From: Clostridiales bacterium
Lineage (GTDB): Bacteria > Bacillota > Clostridia > Christensenellales > Aristaeellaceae
DNA length: 41,493 bases
Assembly: GCA_016930575.1 (NCBI GenBank)
Contig: JAFGGL010000057.1
Coordinates: 1-41,493 of the forward strand
Direction: 5' to 3'
The first letter of the stretch is position 1. Each line of letters starts with the position of its first letter. This document shows positions 26,206 to 34,123 of the stretch, in pieces. The translations under genes were made by a program, and so were the position numbers. The notes beneath the pieces are model-generated. The model ran no database searches and had not been told where the DNA came from. It worked only from the letters and a program-made list of their open reading frames with translations.

Positions 26206-27654
26206 ATGAATGAGAACAGCGAAGTCAATTCCTGGGAAGAACCATATCGGGAGATCACCCTTCGTCAATTGGCCTTCTATGTTCTCAAGAGGTGGAGGCT
26301 TCTGCTCCTTGCCGCGCTGCTTTGCGCCGTCGGCGCACTTTTGATTTCTTCAGTTTTTCTTGCCTTGGAAATGACGGATGAAGAGTACGAGGACGTCGTT
26401 GAAAAAGAATACAATGATAGCGTGGCCGACTATACCGACAGGATACAGACACTGGAAAGAAAGATCGTGGATTTGGAGGACGATTTGGTCTGGCAACAGG
26501 CATACAACCAGGATTCTACGCTGATGAAGGTCGACCCGTATCACAAAAAGGTTTCCACAATGACTTACTACGTCGATGCGGACGAGCCGGTCGTACCGGA
26601 TTACCTGGAGCAGTATGTTAGCCGCAACGACAGTTTGCTTAAAACCTATATGTTGTATTTGAGCGGGGGAGATTTGTATTCGCAGCTTCTGGAACGCTTC
26701 CCCGATATCAAGGACGTCAACTGCCTCCGGGAAATCTTCTCGGTTGTGATGTATGAAACTACGGGGATGATCACCATCACAGTCATCGGCAACGATGACG
26801 AAACCGCACAGACGATATTCGGCATCGTCAGGACCGGGATGGCGGAGATTTACAAAGAGGCGTCCAAAACGATCGGCGAGCACGAACTCACAGAGATTGA
26901 CAGCAACACCTATATGTGTCAGGATCGGTTCTTGGCTGATAAGCAGCAGCAGAGTTTGGAGACGATCTTTACGCTGAATACCCAGTTGAGAGTAACGAAG
27001 ATCGAACTGGACGATTTGAACGAAGAATTCAAGGAACTGGTGCATGTGCCTTTATGGCGCAGGATCGTTATGCAATTTCTACGGACCGCGGTTTATACCG
27101 CGTTCGGCGGATTGATCGCCATGGCACTTCTGCTGGCGATATATTATGCTTTATCGGACAGGATACTTGACGCCGATAAACTGCGGTATGCCGCCAAGCT
27201 TGATATACTGGGCGCGATTCCACGCGGGAAACATAAACGGAAACGGCGGCTTTTGGACAGGGCGGCGGCAGCAGTGGGCGGCGTTACGCTGAAAACGGCG
27301 GAGCGTGAAGATGCGCTGGCGCTGACCGCGCGGAGCATTTTCGCATTCGTGTCGGCCAAAGGGATTACGGAGGGGAACATTGCGCTTGCGGGCAGCATCG
27401 CGGCGGCGGAACTTATGGAGATCGCCGACGTATTCAACGACGCCGTTGCGGACGCGAAACTTAAGTTTTCGGCGGCCGGCAATCCCATGCGCAACGCTTC
27501 CGCCGTGGATGGTATAACGGCGTCAGGCATCGCGGTCATCGTGGAGAAGCAGGAGCAATCATCCTGTACGGACGTCGTGAAAGCGGTCGACCGCATCACC
27601 GCCTGGGGTAAGCCGGTGCTTGGCGCCGTGCTGCTTGATGCCGACGCGATGTAG
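26206..27654 (+). CDS. Wzz-type chain-length protein with degenerate BY-kinase-like tail
   Basis: A 482-residue protein. The first membrane helix (RWRLLLLAALLCAVGALLIS) starts near residue 30; a long acidic, coiled-coil-rich extracytoplasmic region follows; the second helix (YTAFGGLIAMALLLAIYYAL) lies near residues 295-320, as in Wzz/CapA polysaccharide co-polymerases. A cytoplasmic tail of about 160 residues follows. It starts with LDILGAIPRG, then runs like a bacterial tyrosine kinase domain (ARSIFAFVSAKG, IALAGSIAAAELMEIADVF, GIAVIVEKQ, KPVLGAVLLDAD) but lacks the GKST Walker A and a Tyr-rich C-terminus. The start at 26206 has GAGGGG upstream; 26173 is an alternative. It should control polymer length together with the Wzy proteins. 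Confidence 0.82.
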   Translation: MNENSEVNSWEEPYREITLRQLAFYVLKRWRLLLLAALLCAVGALLISSVFLALEMTDEEYEDVVEKEYNDSVADYTDRIQTLERKIVDLEDDLVWQQAYNQDSTLMKVDPYHKKVSTMTYYVDADEPVVPDYLEQYVSRNDSLLKTYMLYLSGGDLYSQLLERFPDIKDVNCLREIFSVVMYETTGMITITVIGNDDETAQTIFGIVRTGMAEIYKEASKTIGEHELTEIDSNTYMCQDRFLADKQQQSLETIFTLNTQLRVTKIELDDLNEEFKELVHVPLWRRIVMQFLRTAVYTAFGGLIAMALLLAIYYALSDRILDADKLRYAAKLDILGAIPRGKHKRKRRLLDRAAAAVGGVTLKTAEREDALALTARSIFAFVSAKGITEGNIALAGSIAAAELMEIADVFNDAVADAKLKFSAAGNPMRNASAVDGITASGIAVIVEKQEQSSCTDVVKAVDRITAWGKPVLGAVLLDADAM

Positions 27655-27689
27655 TGCTGATTGAGGAAAAACCGGATCATTCTCCAGTT

Positions 27690-27724
27690 GGAAGCCGGCA
27701 GCTTCAAAAGAGTTTCCGGCTTCC
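27690..27724 (+). repeat. Inverted repeat after the chain-length gene
   Basis: GGAAGCCGG (27690-27698) and CCGGCTTCC (27716-27724) form a perfect 9-bp stem with a 17-base loop, 36 bp after the stop codon. No T tract follows, so it is a weak terminator at best. Confidence 0.5.
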
Positions 27725-27774
27725 GGCATTCTTGACAGATGGAACTCGTTAAAATACAATAAGTGGCGCATCCG

Positions 27775-27794
27775 TGCGCCTATAGCTCAGCAGG
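27775..27794 (+). repeat. Duplicated 5' end of tRNA-Arg (left copy of 20-bp direct repeat)
   Basis: TGCGCCTATAGCTCAGCAGG occurs here and again at 27951-27970, where it is the start of the intact tRNA-Arg gene. Here only the acceptor 5' strand and part of the D arm are present, so it is a fragment and not a functional tRNA. Confidence 0.9.
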
Positions 27795-27950
27795 CAACGT
27801 CAGCGAACGTGTGTCCAGTGGACACCACGGCGAAGCCGTGAGCGAGCTGAGGTTGAGACGTTTCACAAAGCAATGTGAAGCGGCAGCGAGCAGTGCGACA
27901 ATGAAACGGACGGACACAGCAACTGGCACAGCCCTCCAACGTACCAAGCA
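27795..27950. other. Hairpin-rich 156-bp insert between tRNA repeats
   Basis: The DNA between the two 20-bp repeats is rich in dyads: GTGTCCA/TGGACAC around one base (27811-27825), CACGGC-GAA-GCCGTG (27826-27840), TTCACA/TGTGAA with a six-base loop (27862-27879), and an alternative GTTTCA/TGAAAC pairing (27860-27865 with 27902-27907). The adjacent strong hairpins suggest a structured RNA or a small non-autonomous mobile element. No convincing protein is encoded; a minus-strand frame across it and the tRNA is considered spurious. Confidence 0.5.
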
Positions 27951-27951
27951 T

Positions 27952-28028
27952 GCGCCTATAGCTCAGCAGGATAGAGCGTCCGCCTCCTAAGCGGAAGGCC
28001 GCGCGTTCAAATCGCGCTAGGCGTGCCA
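27952..28028 (+). tRNA. tRNA-Arg (anticodon CCU)
   Basis: A complete 77-base cloverleaf including encoded CCA. The acceptor GCGCCTA pairs with TAGGCGT (G-U at the first pair). The D stem is GCTC/GAGC. The anticodon stem TCCGC/GCGGA encloses CTCCTAA with anticodon CCT, and the T arm GCGCG-TTCAAAT-CGCGC is perfect. It reads AGG codons. A strong terminator follows five bases later. Confidence 0.95.
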
Positions 28029-28032
28029 TACG

Positions 28033-28070
28033 AACCCCCCCGAAGAAAGATGCTTTCGGGGGGTTTTCGT
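28033..28070 (+). terminator. Rho-independent terminator after tRNA-Arg
   Basis: CCCCCCGAA (28036-28044) pairs with TTCGGGGGG (28055-28063) across a ten-base loop and is followed by TTTT. Confidence 0.9.
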
Positions 28071-28113
28071 TAATTGATAATGAATGGGAAAACGGAACAG
28101 ATCATACCAGTTC

Positions 28114-28144
28114 TTGACAGGTATACTCAAAAAGTATAACCTGT
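28114..28144 (+). promoter_or_regulatory. Promoter-like TTGACA overlapped by an inverted repeat
   Basis: A consensus TTGACA (28114-28119) is followed by TATAAC at 28135 with only 15 bp between. ACAGGTATACT (28117-28127) and AGTATAACCTGT (28133-28144) form an inverted repeat with one extra base in the right arm, covering the spacer and -10 region. This arrangement suggests an operator controlling the leucine-rich repeat gene. Confidence 0.45.
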
Positions 28145-28196
28145 AATTATAAAAGGGCTTGACCGCTGCGACAATTTCAAAAGGAGTTGTGATGTA

Positions 28197-30751
28197 ATGA
28201 AAAGATTATTTACACTGGTGATGATATTCGTGGCATGGGTTGCTTTTTCTGGCGTGGGAAAGGCTGAAGATGCAAATCCTGTCTATACATCATGGGACTA
28301 TGACTATACAATCAATACGGAAGGAAATGCGGTGATTGCCCAATACAACGGTACAGAGGCATCCGTTTATGTGCCTGCGGCGCTGGGCGGGTATGCGGTT
28401 GATGGGATCGGCGATATGGCGTTTCTCGGCTGTAATACGCTGAAATATCTTGAGTTGCCCGATAATCTGCAGTCAATTGGCGTCAGTGCATTCGCGTTCA
28501 CTCCGCTCGAATCGATTTCCTTTTCCGGCGATCTTCTATCCATCGGAAGCGCTGCGTTTTCGGGCTGTGAAGAGCTAGAATCAATCAACCTGCCAGATAG
28601 CCTTACGTCGATCGGCGATTATGCCTTTTCCGGCTGTTTGTCACTTCAATCTTTCAGATTGCCCGACGGCCTCCAATCCATCGGTGATTATGCTTTTTTT
28701 CAATGCCCCTCGCTTACGTCAATAAGATTGCCCGACAGTGTCGTTACTATAGGAGAAAACCCGTTTCTTGAATGTGAAGCGCTTGCTTGTGTACATCTAA
28801 CTCCGGGCAATCCGGTATTTGTTTCCATTGACGGTGTGCTGGGTCGTTGGGAAGATATGGCGTTGCTTGTCTACCCCGCAGGAAAAGCAGCGGAAACTTA
28901 TGATGTTCCTCAAGGGACTCAGGTCATAGGCGTACGCGCTTTTTATGGCTGTAATTCGCTTACAAAGGTCAATCTACCGGATAGCCTTCAGTCTATTGGC
29001 GACGCTGCGTTTGTGAAATGCGACTCGCTTACCGCCATCACTGTATCGCCGGACAATTCAAATTTCGTTTCCATTGATGGCGTGCTGTTTCATGCGGAGG
29101 ACAGAGCGCTGGTTGCCTATCCGGCCGGGAAAACGGAAACAGAGTACAGCGTCCCGGAAAATACACTGTCGGTCGGCGACCATGCATTCTGCAGCTGCAG
29201 TGCCCTTCGGTCTGTTCGTCTGCCCGAAGGCCTGCAATCCGTCGGCAATTCGGCGTTTGGCTTTTGCGAAGCGTTGCAATCTGTCAGCCTTCCCGCCAGT
29301 GTGCAATCCATCGGCGACAAGGCATTTACCTTCTGCGAAACGCTGGCTTCCGTCAATCTGCCGGACAATCTTCAATCGATTGGATATAGCGCTTTTTCCT
29401 ACTGTTCCGCGCTTTCGTCAATCAACCTTCCCGTAAGCATCCAGTACATAGGCAATGGCGCGTTTCGGGGGTGTGACGCCCTTACCCTGACTGTGGCGCA
29501 GGGATCGTACGCGCATCAATACGCTGCGGATAACGGGATCCCCTTCGAGTTTGCCGGCGGTTCCGCGGCGGACGCCACAGGCCAGGAATATACCTCAGGC
29601 AACTACAAATATGCGCTAGATGCGGAGGGAAACGCGGCGATTACAGCCTATCTGGGGCAGAATGACGAGGAATCGATAACCGTTCCGACGGAACTGGACG
29701 GGCATTTCGTTACCGGTATCGGCGAGGATGTTTTTACTGCTTCCGGTCACTCAGGTCCATCGGCCTTCCCGACACCCTTGAGGATATCGGCGCATACGCG
29801 CTGGGTGAATGCAATTCCCTTACATCCATTGCCCTGCCGGCCAGCCTGCAGTCGATTGGACACCATGCATTTTTGGGATGTTCGTTTAATGCCGTCAGCT
29901 TACCCGCCGGTCTTGAGTATATAGGCATAAAGCCGTTCGTGAGCTGCAGTTCGCTTACATCGATAAGCGTAGATCCTGGCAACCCTGTTTTTACCGCTGA
30001 CAACGGCGTGCTGATCAACAAAAGCGATATGACACTGGTTGCGTATCCCGCGGGGAAAACCGTTACGGAATACAGCGTCCCGCAGGGCATCACGGCCATC
30101 GCTGCAGGAGCGTTTTTCAATGCTCACAGGCTCACCGCCGTCAATTTGCCAGACAGCCTCGAGTCCATTGGCGACAATGCGTTTGACAGCTGTTGGTCGC
30201 TCACATCCATCCGTTTGCCTGAAAATTTGCAGTATATCGGCGAAGGGGCGTTCGCGAGCTGTGTTTCGCTTCCATCGATCGGCATCGACCCTGACAATCC
30301 TGTATTTGCTGCTGAAAACGGTGTTTTGTTTAATAAACAAGATATGACGCTGGCGGTTTATCCCGAGGGGAAAGCAGACACGGAATACAGTGTCCCGCTG
30401 GGTTGTATGGCCATCGGCGATGGAGCATTCCTCAGCAACCGCCAGCTCATGTCCATCAGTTTACCCGACGGTCTTCAGTCTATCGGCTCGCTTGCATTTG
30501 CCCATTGCATCGCGCTTGAATCCGTCACGCTGCCCGCCACCCTGGTATCCATTGATTACCTGGCGTTCTATTGCTGTAACTCGCTCACAACCGTCACGCT
30601 GCCTGACAGTTTGCAGACTATAGCGAGTGACGCGTTCAGAGGCTGTGAGAACCTCACCCTGATCGTTACCCGTGATTCGTTCGCGCATCAATATGCTGCG
30701 GATCACGGAATCCCCTTCATGTTTGCTGACGATTCCGCGATTGGAAACTAG
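28197..30751 (+). pseudogene. Secreted BspA-like leucine-rich repeat protein, frameshifted
   Basis: Residues 1-23 are a signal peptide ending VGKA. Then come BspA-type LRR_5 repeats with the consensus LPDSLQSIGDYAFSGC, alternating with inserts NPVFVSIDGVLF...ALVAYPAGK. The frame is intact to codon 515. At 29742-29743 one base is missing: GCT is followed by TC and then CGG TCA CTC in another frame, where the repeats resume and run to the stop at 30749-30751. Without correction the product ends at 29924 after ~60 unrelated residues. The whole gene would encode about 850 residues in two homologous modules, each ending SxAHQYAAD(N/H)GIP. No LPXTG, dockerin or membrane anchor is visible. Such proteins are surface or secreted adhesion-type proteins; whether the shift is real or an assembly error is open. 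Confidence 0.85.
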
Positions 30752-30771
30752 GGGTATCACGTCTCCAGATG

Positions 30772-30804
30772 AACCCCCGACAGCAATACGCTTTCGGGGG
30801 TTTT
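30772..30804 (+). terminator. Rho-independent terminator after the BspA-like gene
   Basis: AACCCCCGA (30772-30780) pairs with TCGGGGGTT (30794-30802), followed by more T residues, 21 bp after the stop codon. Confidence 0.88.
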
Positions 30805-31072
30805 GCCGGTTATATGCGTCAAACAGGCCATTGAGAGCGGGTTTCGAAACGCCCGGAGCGGAACATGCGGCAGCCGTCGGATATGTTTCGGAATCCTCAC
30901 ATGATCGCCGAACCATGCGAAACCGCATAAACTCAACGAGTGATCGATTGACGAATATGTGTATGTCAACACGATAAAAGGAAGCCTTGGCGGAGCAAGA
31001 ATGCGGCACCACGGGCGCATACCCTGCGGTAAATAGAGGGGGATGCAGTGCGGCGCCGTTGGTTGTTATAAA
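30805..31072. other. Gene-free stretch before trxA
   Basis: About 270 bp with no protein-coding frame I can support. It contains small dyads only, such as TTGAC/GTCAA around 30948-30968, and a TTGACG without a good partner -10 box. Confidence 0.4.
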
Positions 31073-31124
31073 TTTGTCGCTTGGTGACAAAGTCACGGAA
31101 AACAGAATCACCGGATGGTATACT
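31073..31124 (+). promoter_or_regulatory. Overlapping palindromes and -10 box upstream of trxA
   Basis: TTTGTC (31073-31078) and GACAAA (31086-31091) form one dyad; GTGAC-AAA-GTCAC (31084-31096) forms a second, perfect one sharing bases with it. A TATACT at 31119-31124 could be the -10 box, with no strong -35. The dyads lie where an activator would bind, and a Crp/Fnr regulator is encoded next door; the link is inferred. Confidence 0.4.
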
Positions 31125-31157
31125 GCGATGGTAATAACCGTTAAGGAGTGAATTTCA

Positions 31158-31469
31158 ATGGCAGTTGTAACCATTACCGGTAAGAATTTCGACGCGGAGG
31201 TTATGCAGTCCGGCAAGCCTGTGCTGATTGATTTTTGGGCGGCCTGGTGCGGCCCGTGCCGTATGGTGAGCCCCATCGTCGACGAGATCGGCGAAGAGGA
31301 ACCTTCGATCAAGGTCGGCAAGGTGGACGTGGACGCCAATCCCGAACTCGCGCAGAAGTTCGGCGTTATGAGCATCCCCACGCTGGTTGTGATCAAGGAC
31401 GGCAAGGTCGCCCAGCGCGTCGTCGGCGCAAGGCCGAAGGCTGCGATCAAAGAGTTGCTGGGCTTATAG
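31158..31469 (+). CDS. trxA: Thioredoxin
   Basis: A 103-residue single-domain thioredoxin of normal length. The active site WAAWCGPC (Cys31, Cys34) is intact, as are the cis-proline in MSIPTL and the buried Asp in LIDFWA. It reduces protein disulfides in the cytoplasm, normally with electrons from thioredoxin reductase, which is not in this window. AAGGAG lies before the ATG. It is convergent with the Crp/Fnr gene and lies near the CoA-disulfide reductase, which suggests a shared redox or sulfur context. Confidence 0.96.
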   Translation: MAVVTITGKNFDAEVMQSGKPVLIDFWAAWCGPCRMVSPIVDEIGEEEPSIKVGKVDVDANPELAQKFGVMSIPTLVVIKDGKVAQRVVGARPKAAIKELLGL

Positions 31470-31476
31470 CAGTGAA

Positions 31477-31511
31477 GGAAAATGCCGGGGAGTTTGCTCC
31501 CGGCGTTTTCC
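31477..31511. terminator. Bidirectional terminator between trxA and the Crp/Fnr gene
   Basis: AAAATGCCGGG and CCCGGCGTTTT form a near-perfect stem with A/T runs on both sides, in the 41-bp gap between convergent stop codons, so it can serve both genes. Confidence 0.85.
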
Positions 31512-32182
31512 TATATGAGCTTCCTGAGTTTTAGTTTATCCAGAATTTCCACGCCGCCGCGGTGCACCGCCACCATGCCTTCCTCGGCGAAGTATTTGAG
31601 CATCCGGCTCACCACTTCCCGCGCGCTACCTACGTAGCGCGCGATCTGCTCGTGGGTCATGGTGATGTTGTCTATACCGGTTTTTGCTGTCTCGTCAAGC
31701 AGGAAAATGGCCAGCCGGCGGTCGAAACTCATAAAGAGGATCTGCTCCATCGCCCACATCACCTCGGAGAAACGCTCGGTGGTGACGCGCAGGGCGAAAT
31801 TTTCCGCGTAGACGTTGCGCTCCATCACCCGGGAAAACGCGCGGGTGTCGATCAGGCACACTTCGGTCGGGCGTACGGCGTCGATGAACAGGTCGAATGT
31901 GATGCTGCTTATAAGGCACGAGGCCGACAGCACGCACACCGCGTCGCCGCCCAGGCGGAACAGCGTGACCTCCTTCCCCTCATCCGAGAGGATATAGGCG
32001 CGCAGTTCCCCGGATTTCACCAGCAGGATACCGACGCAGTCGTCGATGCTGGAGTGCACGTTCTCGCCGGATGCAAAGGTGGCGGTCTTCAGGTGCTTCG
32101 TAAGCAGGGCAGCCTCTTCCCCGGTCAGCTTATTCCAGAACGGGAGCATGGATTTTACGAACGCCAGTTTATCAGTTTGCAT
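31511..32182 (-). CDS. Crp/Fnr family transcriptional regulator
   Basis: A 223-residue protein: an N-terminal cyclic-nucleotide-type beta barrel (about residues 25-115), a long dimer helix, and a C-terminal winged helix with MTHEQIARYVGSAREVVSRML as recognition region (near residues 173-193). There is no N-terminal Cys cluster for an Fnr-type iron-sulfur centre. Cysteines occur at positions 49, 83 and 89, the last two in AVCVLSASC. Genes of this type often sit beside CoA-disulfide reductase genes in Clostridia (recollection, not checked), so redox or sulfur-species sensing is suggested. The ATG has GAGGTG upstream. It is divergent from the reductase. Confidence 0.9.
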   Translation of the reverse strand: MQTDKLAFVKSMLPFWNKLTGEEAALLTKHLKTATFASGENVHSSIDDCVGILLVKSGELRAYILSDEGKEVTLFRLGGDAVCVLSASCLISSITFDLFIDAVRPTEVCLIDTRAFSRVMERNVYAENFALRVTTERFSEVMWAMEQILFMSFDRRLAIFLLDETAKTGIDNITMTHEQIARYVGSAREVVSRMLKYFAEEGMVAVHRGGVEILDKLKLRKLI

Positions 32183-32200
32183 AATTCACCTCATGTCCAC

Positions 32201-32228
32201 ATTTTATCATATAACTAAGGGAGGGCAA
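32201..32228 (-). promoter_or_regulatory. Predicted promoter of the Crp/Fnr gene
   Basis: On the minus strand TTGCCC (32228-32223) and TAAAAT (32206-32201) are separated by 16 bp, about 20 bp before the start codon. Confidence 0.4.
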
Positions 32229-32322
32229 AGCCCGACTAGCCACCGAAATTTCCGAAGGAAATAAATGGCGTAGCCTCGCACAAGCATGGCGCAGGGCGAG
32301 GCCGCAAAAGGAGAACAGCACC

Positions 32323-34026
32323 ATGAAAAGCCGGAAAGTACTCATCATCGGCGGCGTCGCGGGCGGCGCGTCCGCGGCGGCCAGGCTGCGGAGGCTCGAC
32401 GAACACGCGGAGATCATCCTGTTCGAGCGGGGAGAGTATATCTCCTTTGCCAACTGCGGCCTGCCTTACTATATCGGCGGCGAGATCACCGACAAGTCCG
32501 AGCTGACGTTGCAGACGCCCCGCAGCTTCCATGCGCGCTTCAACGTAGACGTGCGTATCCAGAGCGAAGTGACCGCGATACACAGGGACACGAAAACCGT
32601 GACCGTGCAAAATATAAAGACCGGCGAGAGTTACGAGGAAAACTACGACAAGCTCATCCTCTCCATGGGCGCCGAACCCGTGGTGCCGCCGATCGACGGG
32701 ATACGAAACGACAGGGTGTTCACGCTGCGCAACATCCCCGACACCTACAAGATCAAGGGCTTTATCGAGGAGAACCATCCCATGACCGCCGTGGTGGTCG
32801 GCGGCGGGTACATCGGCGTGGAAATGGCCGAAAACCTTAACAGCGCGGGGCTTGACGTGACGATTGTGGAGATGCTCGACCAGGTCATCGCGCCGCTGGA
32901 CTACGACATGGCGGCCGACGTGCACCGCCATATCATCGAAAAGGGCGTCACCCTCATGCTGAAAACCACCGTGAAGGCCGTGAAGCAGCAGGGCAACCGC
33001 CTGCAGGTGGCGCTGGACAAGGGCGAGATTCCAGCGGATATGGTCATCCTCGCCATCGGCGTGCGGCCTGAGAGTAGGATCGCTAAAGACGCGGGATTGA
33101 CGGTCAACACGCGCGGCGCGATTGTGGTCACCGACGACATGCGCACCACCGACGAGGATATTTTCGCCGTCGGCGACGTTGTGCAGGTGACGGATTTCAT
33201 CACCAGGGAGCCCGCGCTCATCCCGCTGGCGGGGCCCGCCAACAAGCAGGGGCGCATCGCCGCGGATAACGTCTGCGGCGGGGACAGCCGCTACACGGGT
33301 ACGCAGGGGTCGGCGATTCTGAAGGTGTTCGACATGACGGTCGCCACCACCGGCGTCAACGAGAAGACCGCCAAGCGGCTTGGCCTCAACTACGACAAAG
33401 CGTTTACCTATTCTGCGAGCCACGCAAGCTATTACCCCGGCGCGCAGAGCATGGCGATCAAGACGGTCTATGAAAAGGTGACCGGCAAGATCCTGGGCGC
33501 GCAGCTTGTGGGGTACGAAGGCGTGGACAAGCGCTGCGACGTGTTGGCGGCGGCCATCCGCTTCGGCGCGACGGCGGAAGACCTGACAAAACTGGAACTG
33601 GCGTACGCGCCGCCCTATTCATCGGCGAAAGACCCGGTGAACATGGCAGGATATGTAATCCAGAACCTATTAACCGGCAAGATGAAGAACTTCCATTGGC
33701 ACGACGTGGACGCCCTGCCCCGCGACGGCAGCGTGACGCTGCTGGACACCCGCACGCGGGGCGAGTACCTCAACGGGCATATCGAAGGCTTCGTCAACAT
33801 CCCGCTGGACAGCCTGCGCGATCACCTGGACGAGCTGGATAAGTCCAAGCCCGTGTACGTTACCTGCCAGGTGGGGCTGCGCGCCTATATCGGCGCACGT
33901 ATCCTTTCGCAAAACGGCTTTGATACATACAACCTGGCCGGGGGTTACCGCCTGTACGCAAGCATTTACGGCATCGCGCCCATCCACGTTATGCGGATCA
34001 ACCCCGAAACGCAGCGGCCGGAATAA
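32323..34026 (+). CDS. CoA-disulfide reductase fused to a rhodanese domain
   Basis: A 567-residue flavoprotein. Residues 1-~445 are a pyridine-nucleotide disulfide oxidoreductase: FAD loop IIGGVAGGASAAARLRR, the single active Cys45 in SFANCGLPYY, the NAD(P)H loop VVVGGGYIGVEMAENL, and the second FAD motif DIFAVGDVV. Residues ~465-567 are a rhodanese domain with active Cys515 in VTCQVGLR. CoADR-Rhd enzymes reduce CoA disulfide or CoA persulfide/polysulfide with NAD(P)H in the cytoplasm; the rhodanese domain handles sulfane sulfur. AAGGAG precedes the ATG. It is divergent from the Crp/Fnr gene, its probable regulator. Confidence 0.93.
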   Translation: MKSRKVLIIGGVAGGASAAARLRRLDEHAEIILFERGEYISFANCGLPYYIGGEITDKSELTLQTPRSFHARFNVDVRIQSEVTAIHRDTKTVTVQNIKTGESYEENYDKLILSMGAEPVVPPIDGIRNDRVFTLRNIPDTYKIKGFIEENHPMTAVVVGGGYIGVEMAENLNSAGLDVTIVEMLDQVIAPLDYDMAADVHRHIIEKGVTLMLKTTVKAVKQQGNRLQVALDKGEIPADMVILAIGVRPESRIAKDAGLTVNTRGAIVVTDDMRTTDEDIFAVGDVVQVTDFITREPALIPLAGPANKQGRIAADNVCGGDSRYTGTQGSAILKVFDMTVATTGVNEKTAKRLGLNYDKAFTYSASHASYYPGAQSMAIKTVYEKVTGKILGAQLVGYEGVDKRCDVLAAAIRFGATAEDLTKLELAYAPPYSSAKDPVNMAGYVIQNLLTGKMKNFHWHDVDALPRDGSVTLLDTRTRGEYLNGHIEGFVNIPLDSLRDHLDELDKSKPVYVTCQVGLRAYIGARILSQNGFDTYNLAGGYRLYASIYGIAPIHVMRINPETQRPE

Positions 34027-34045
34027 TCAAGCGCGCGATAAAGGC

Positions 34046-34080
34046 AAAAAACCATCTGCCATGACGGCAGATGGTTTTTT
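34046..34080 (+). terminator. Rho-independent terminator after the CoA-disulfide reductase
   Basis: AAAAAACCATCTGCC (34046-34060) pairs perfectly with GGCAGATGGTTTTTT (34066-34080) across a five-base loop, 19 bp after the stop codon. Confidence 0.95.
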
Positions 34081-34123
34081 CGGATTCACCGATAGGTTTC
34101 TTAGATCTGCGGCGTCGAACCGG

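Noticed and set aside
25960-26268. N-terminal extension of the ligase-like protein
   Set aside because: It is basic and not membrane-like, overlaps the Wzz promoter region and start, and a good ribosome binding site precedes the ATG at 25959.
27690-27724. Perfect inverted repeat as a terminator of the chain-length gene
   Set aside because: There is no T tract on the transcript side, so it is listed only as an inverted repeat.
27787-28029. Minus-strand frame reading through tRNA-Arg and the structured insert
   Set aside because: The N-terminal part is simply the complement of the tRNA, a known source of spurious proteins, and the rest follows the hairpins.
28440-29480. Regularly spaced similar sequences that might suggest a repeat array
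   Set aside because: They are in-frame codons of leucine-rich repeats with varying bases, not identical repeats with unique spacers, so this is not CRISPR.
32236-33423. Minus-strand open frame of 395 residues
   Set aside because: It lies opposite the well-supported CoA-disulfide reductase and its translation has no domain features.
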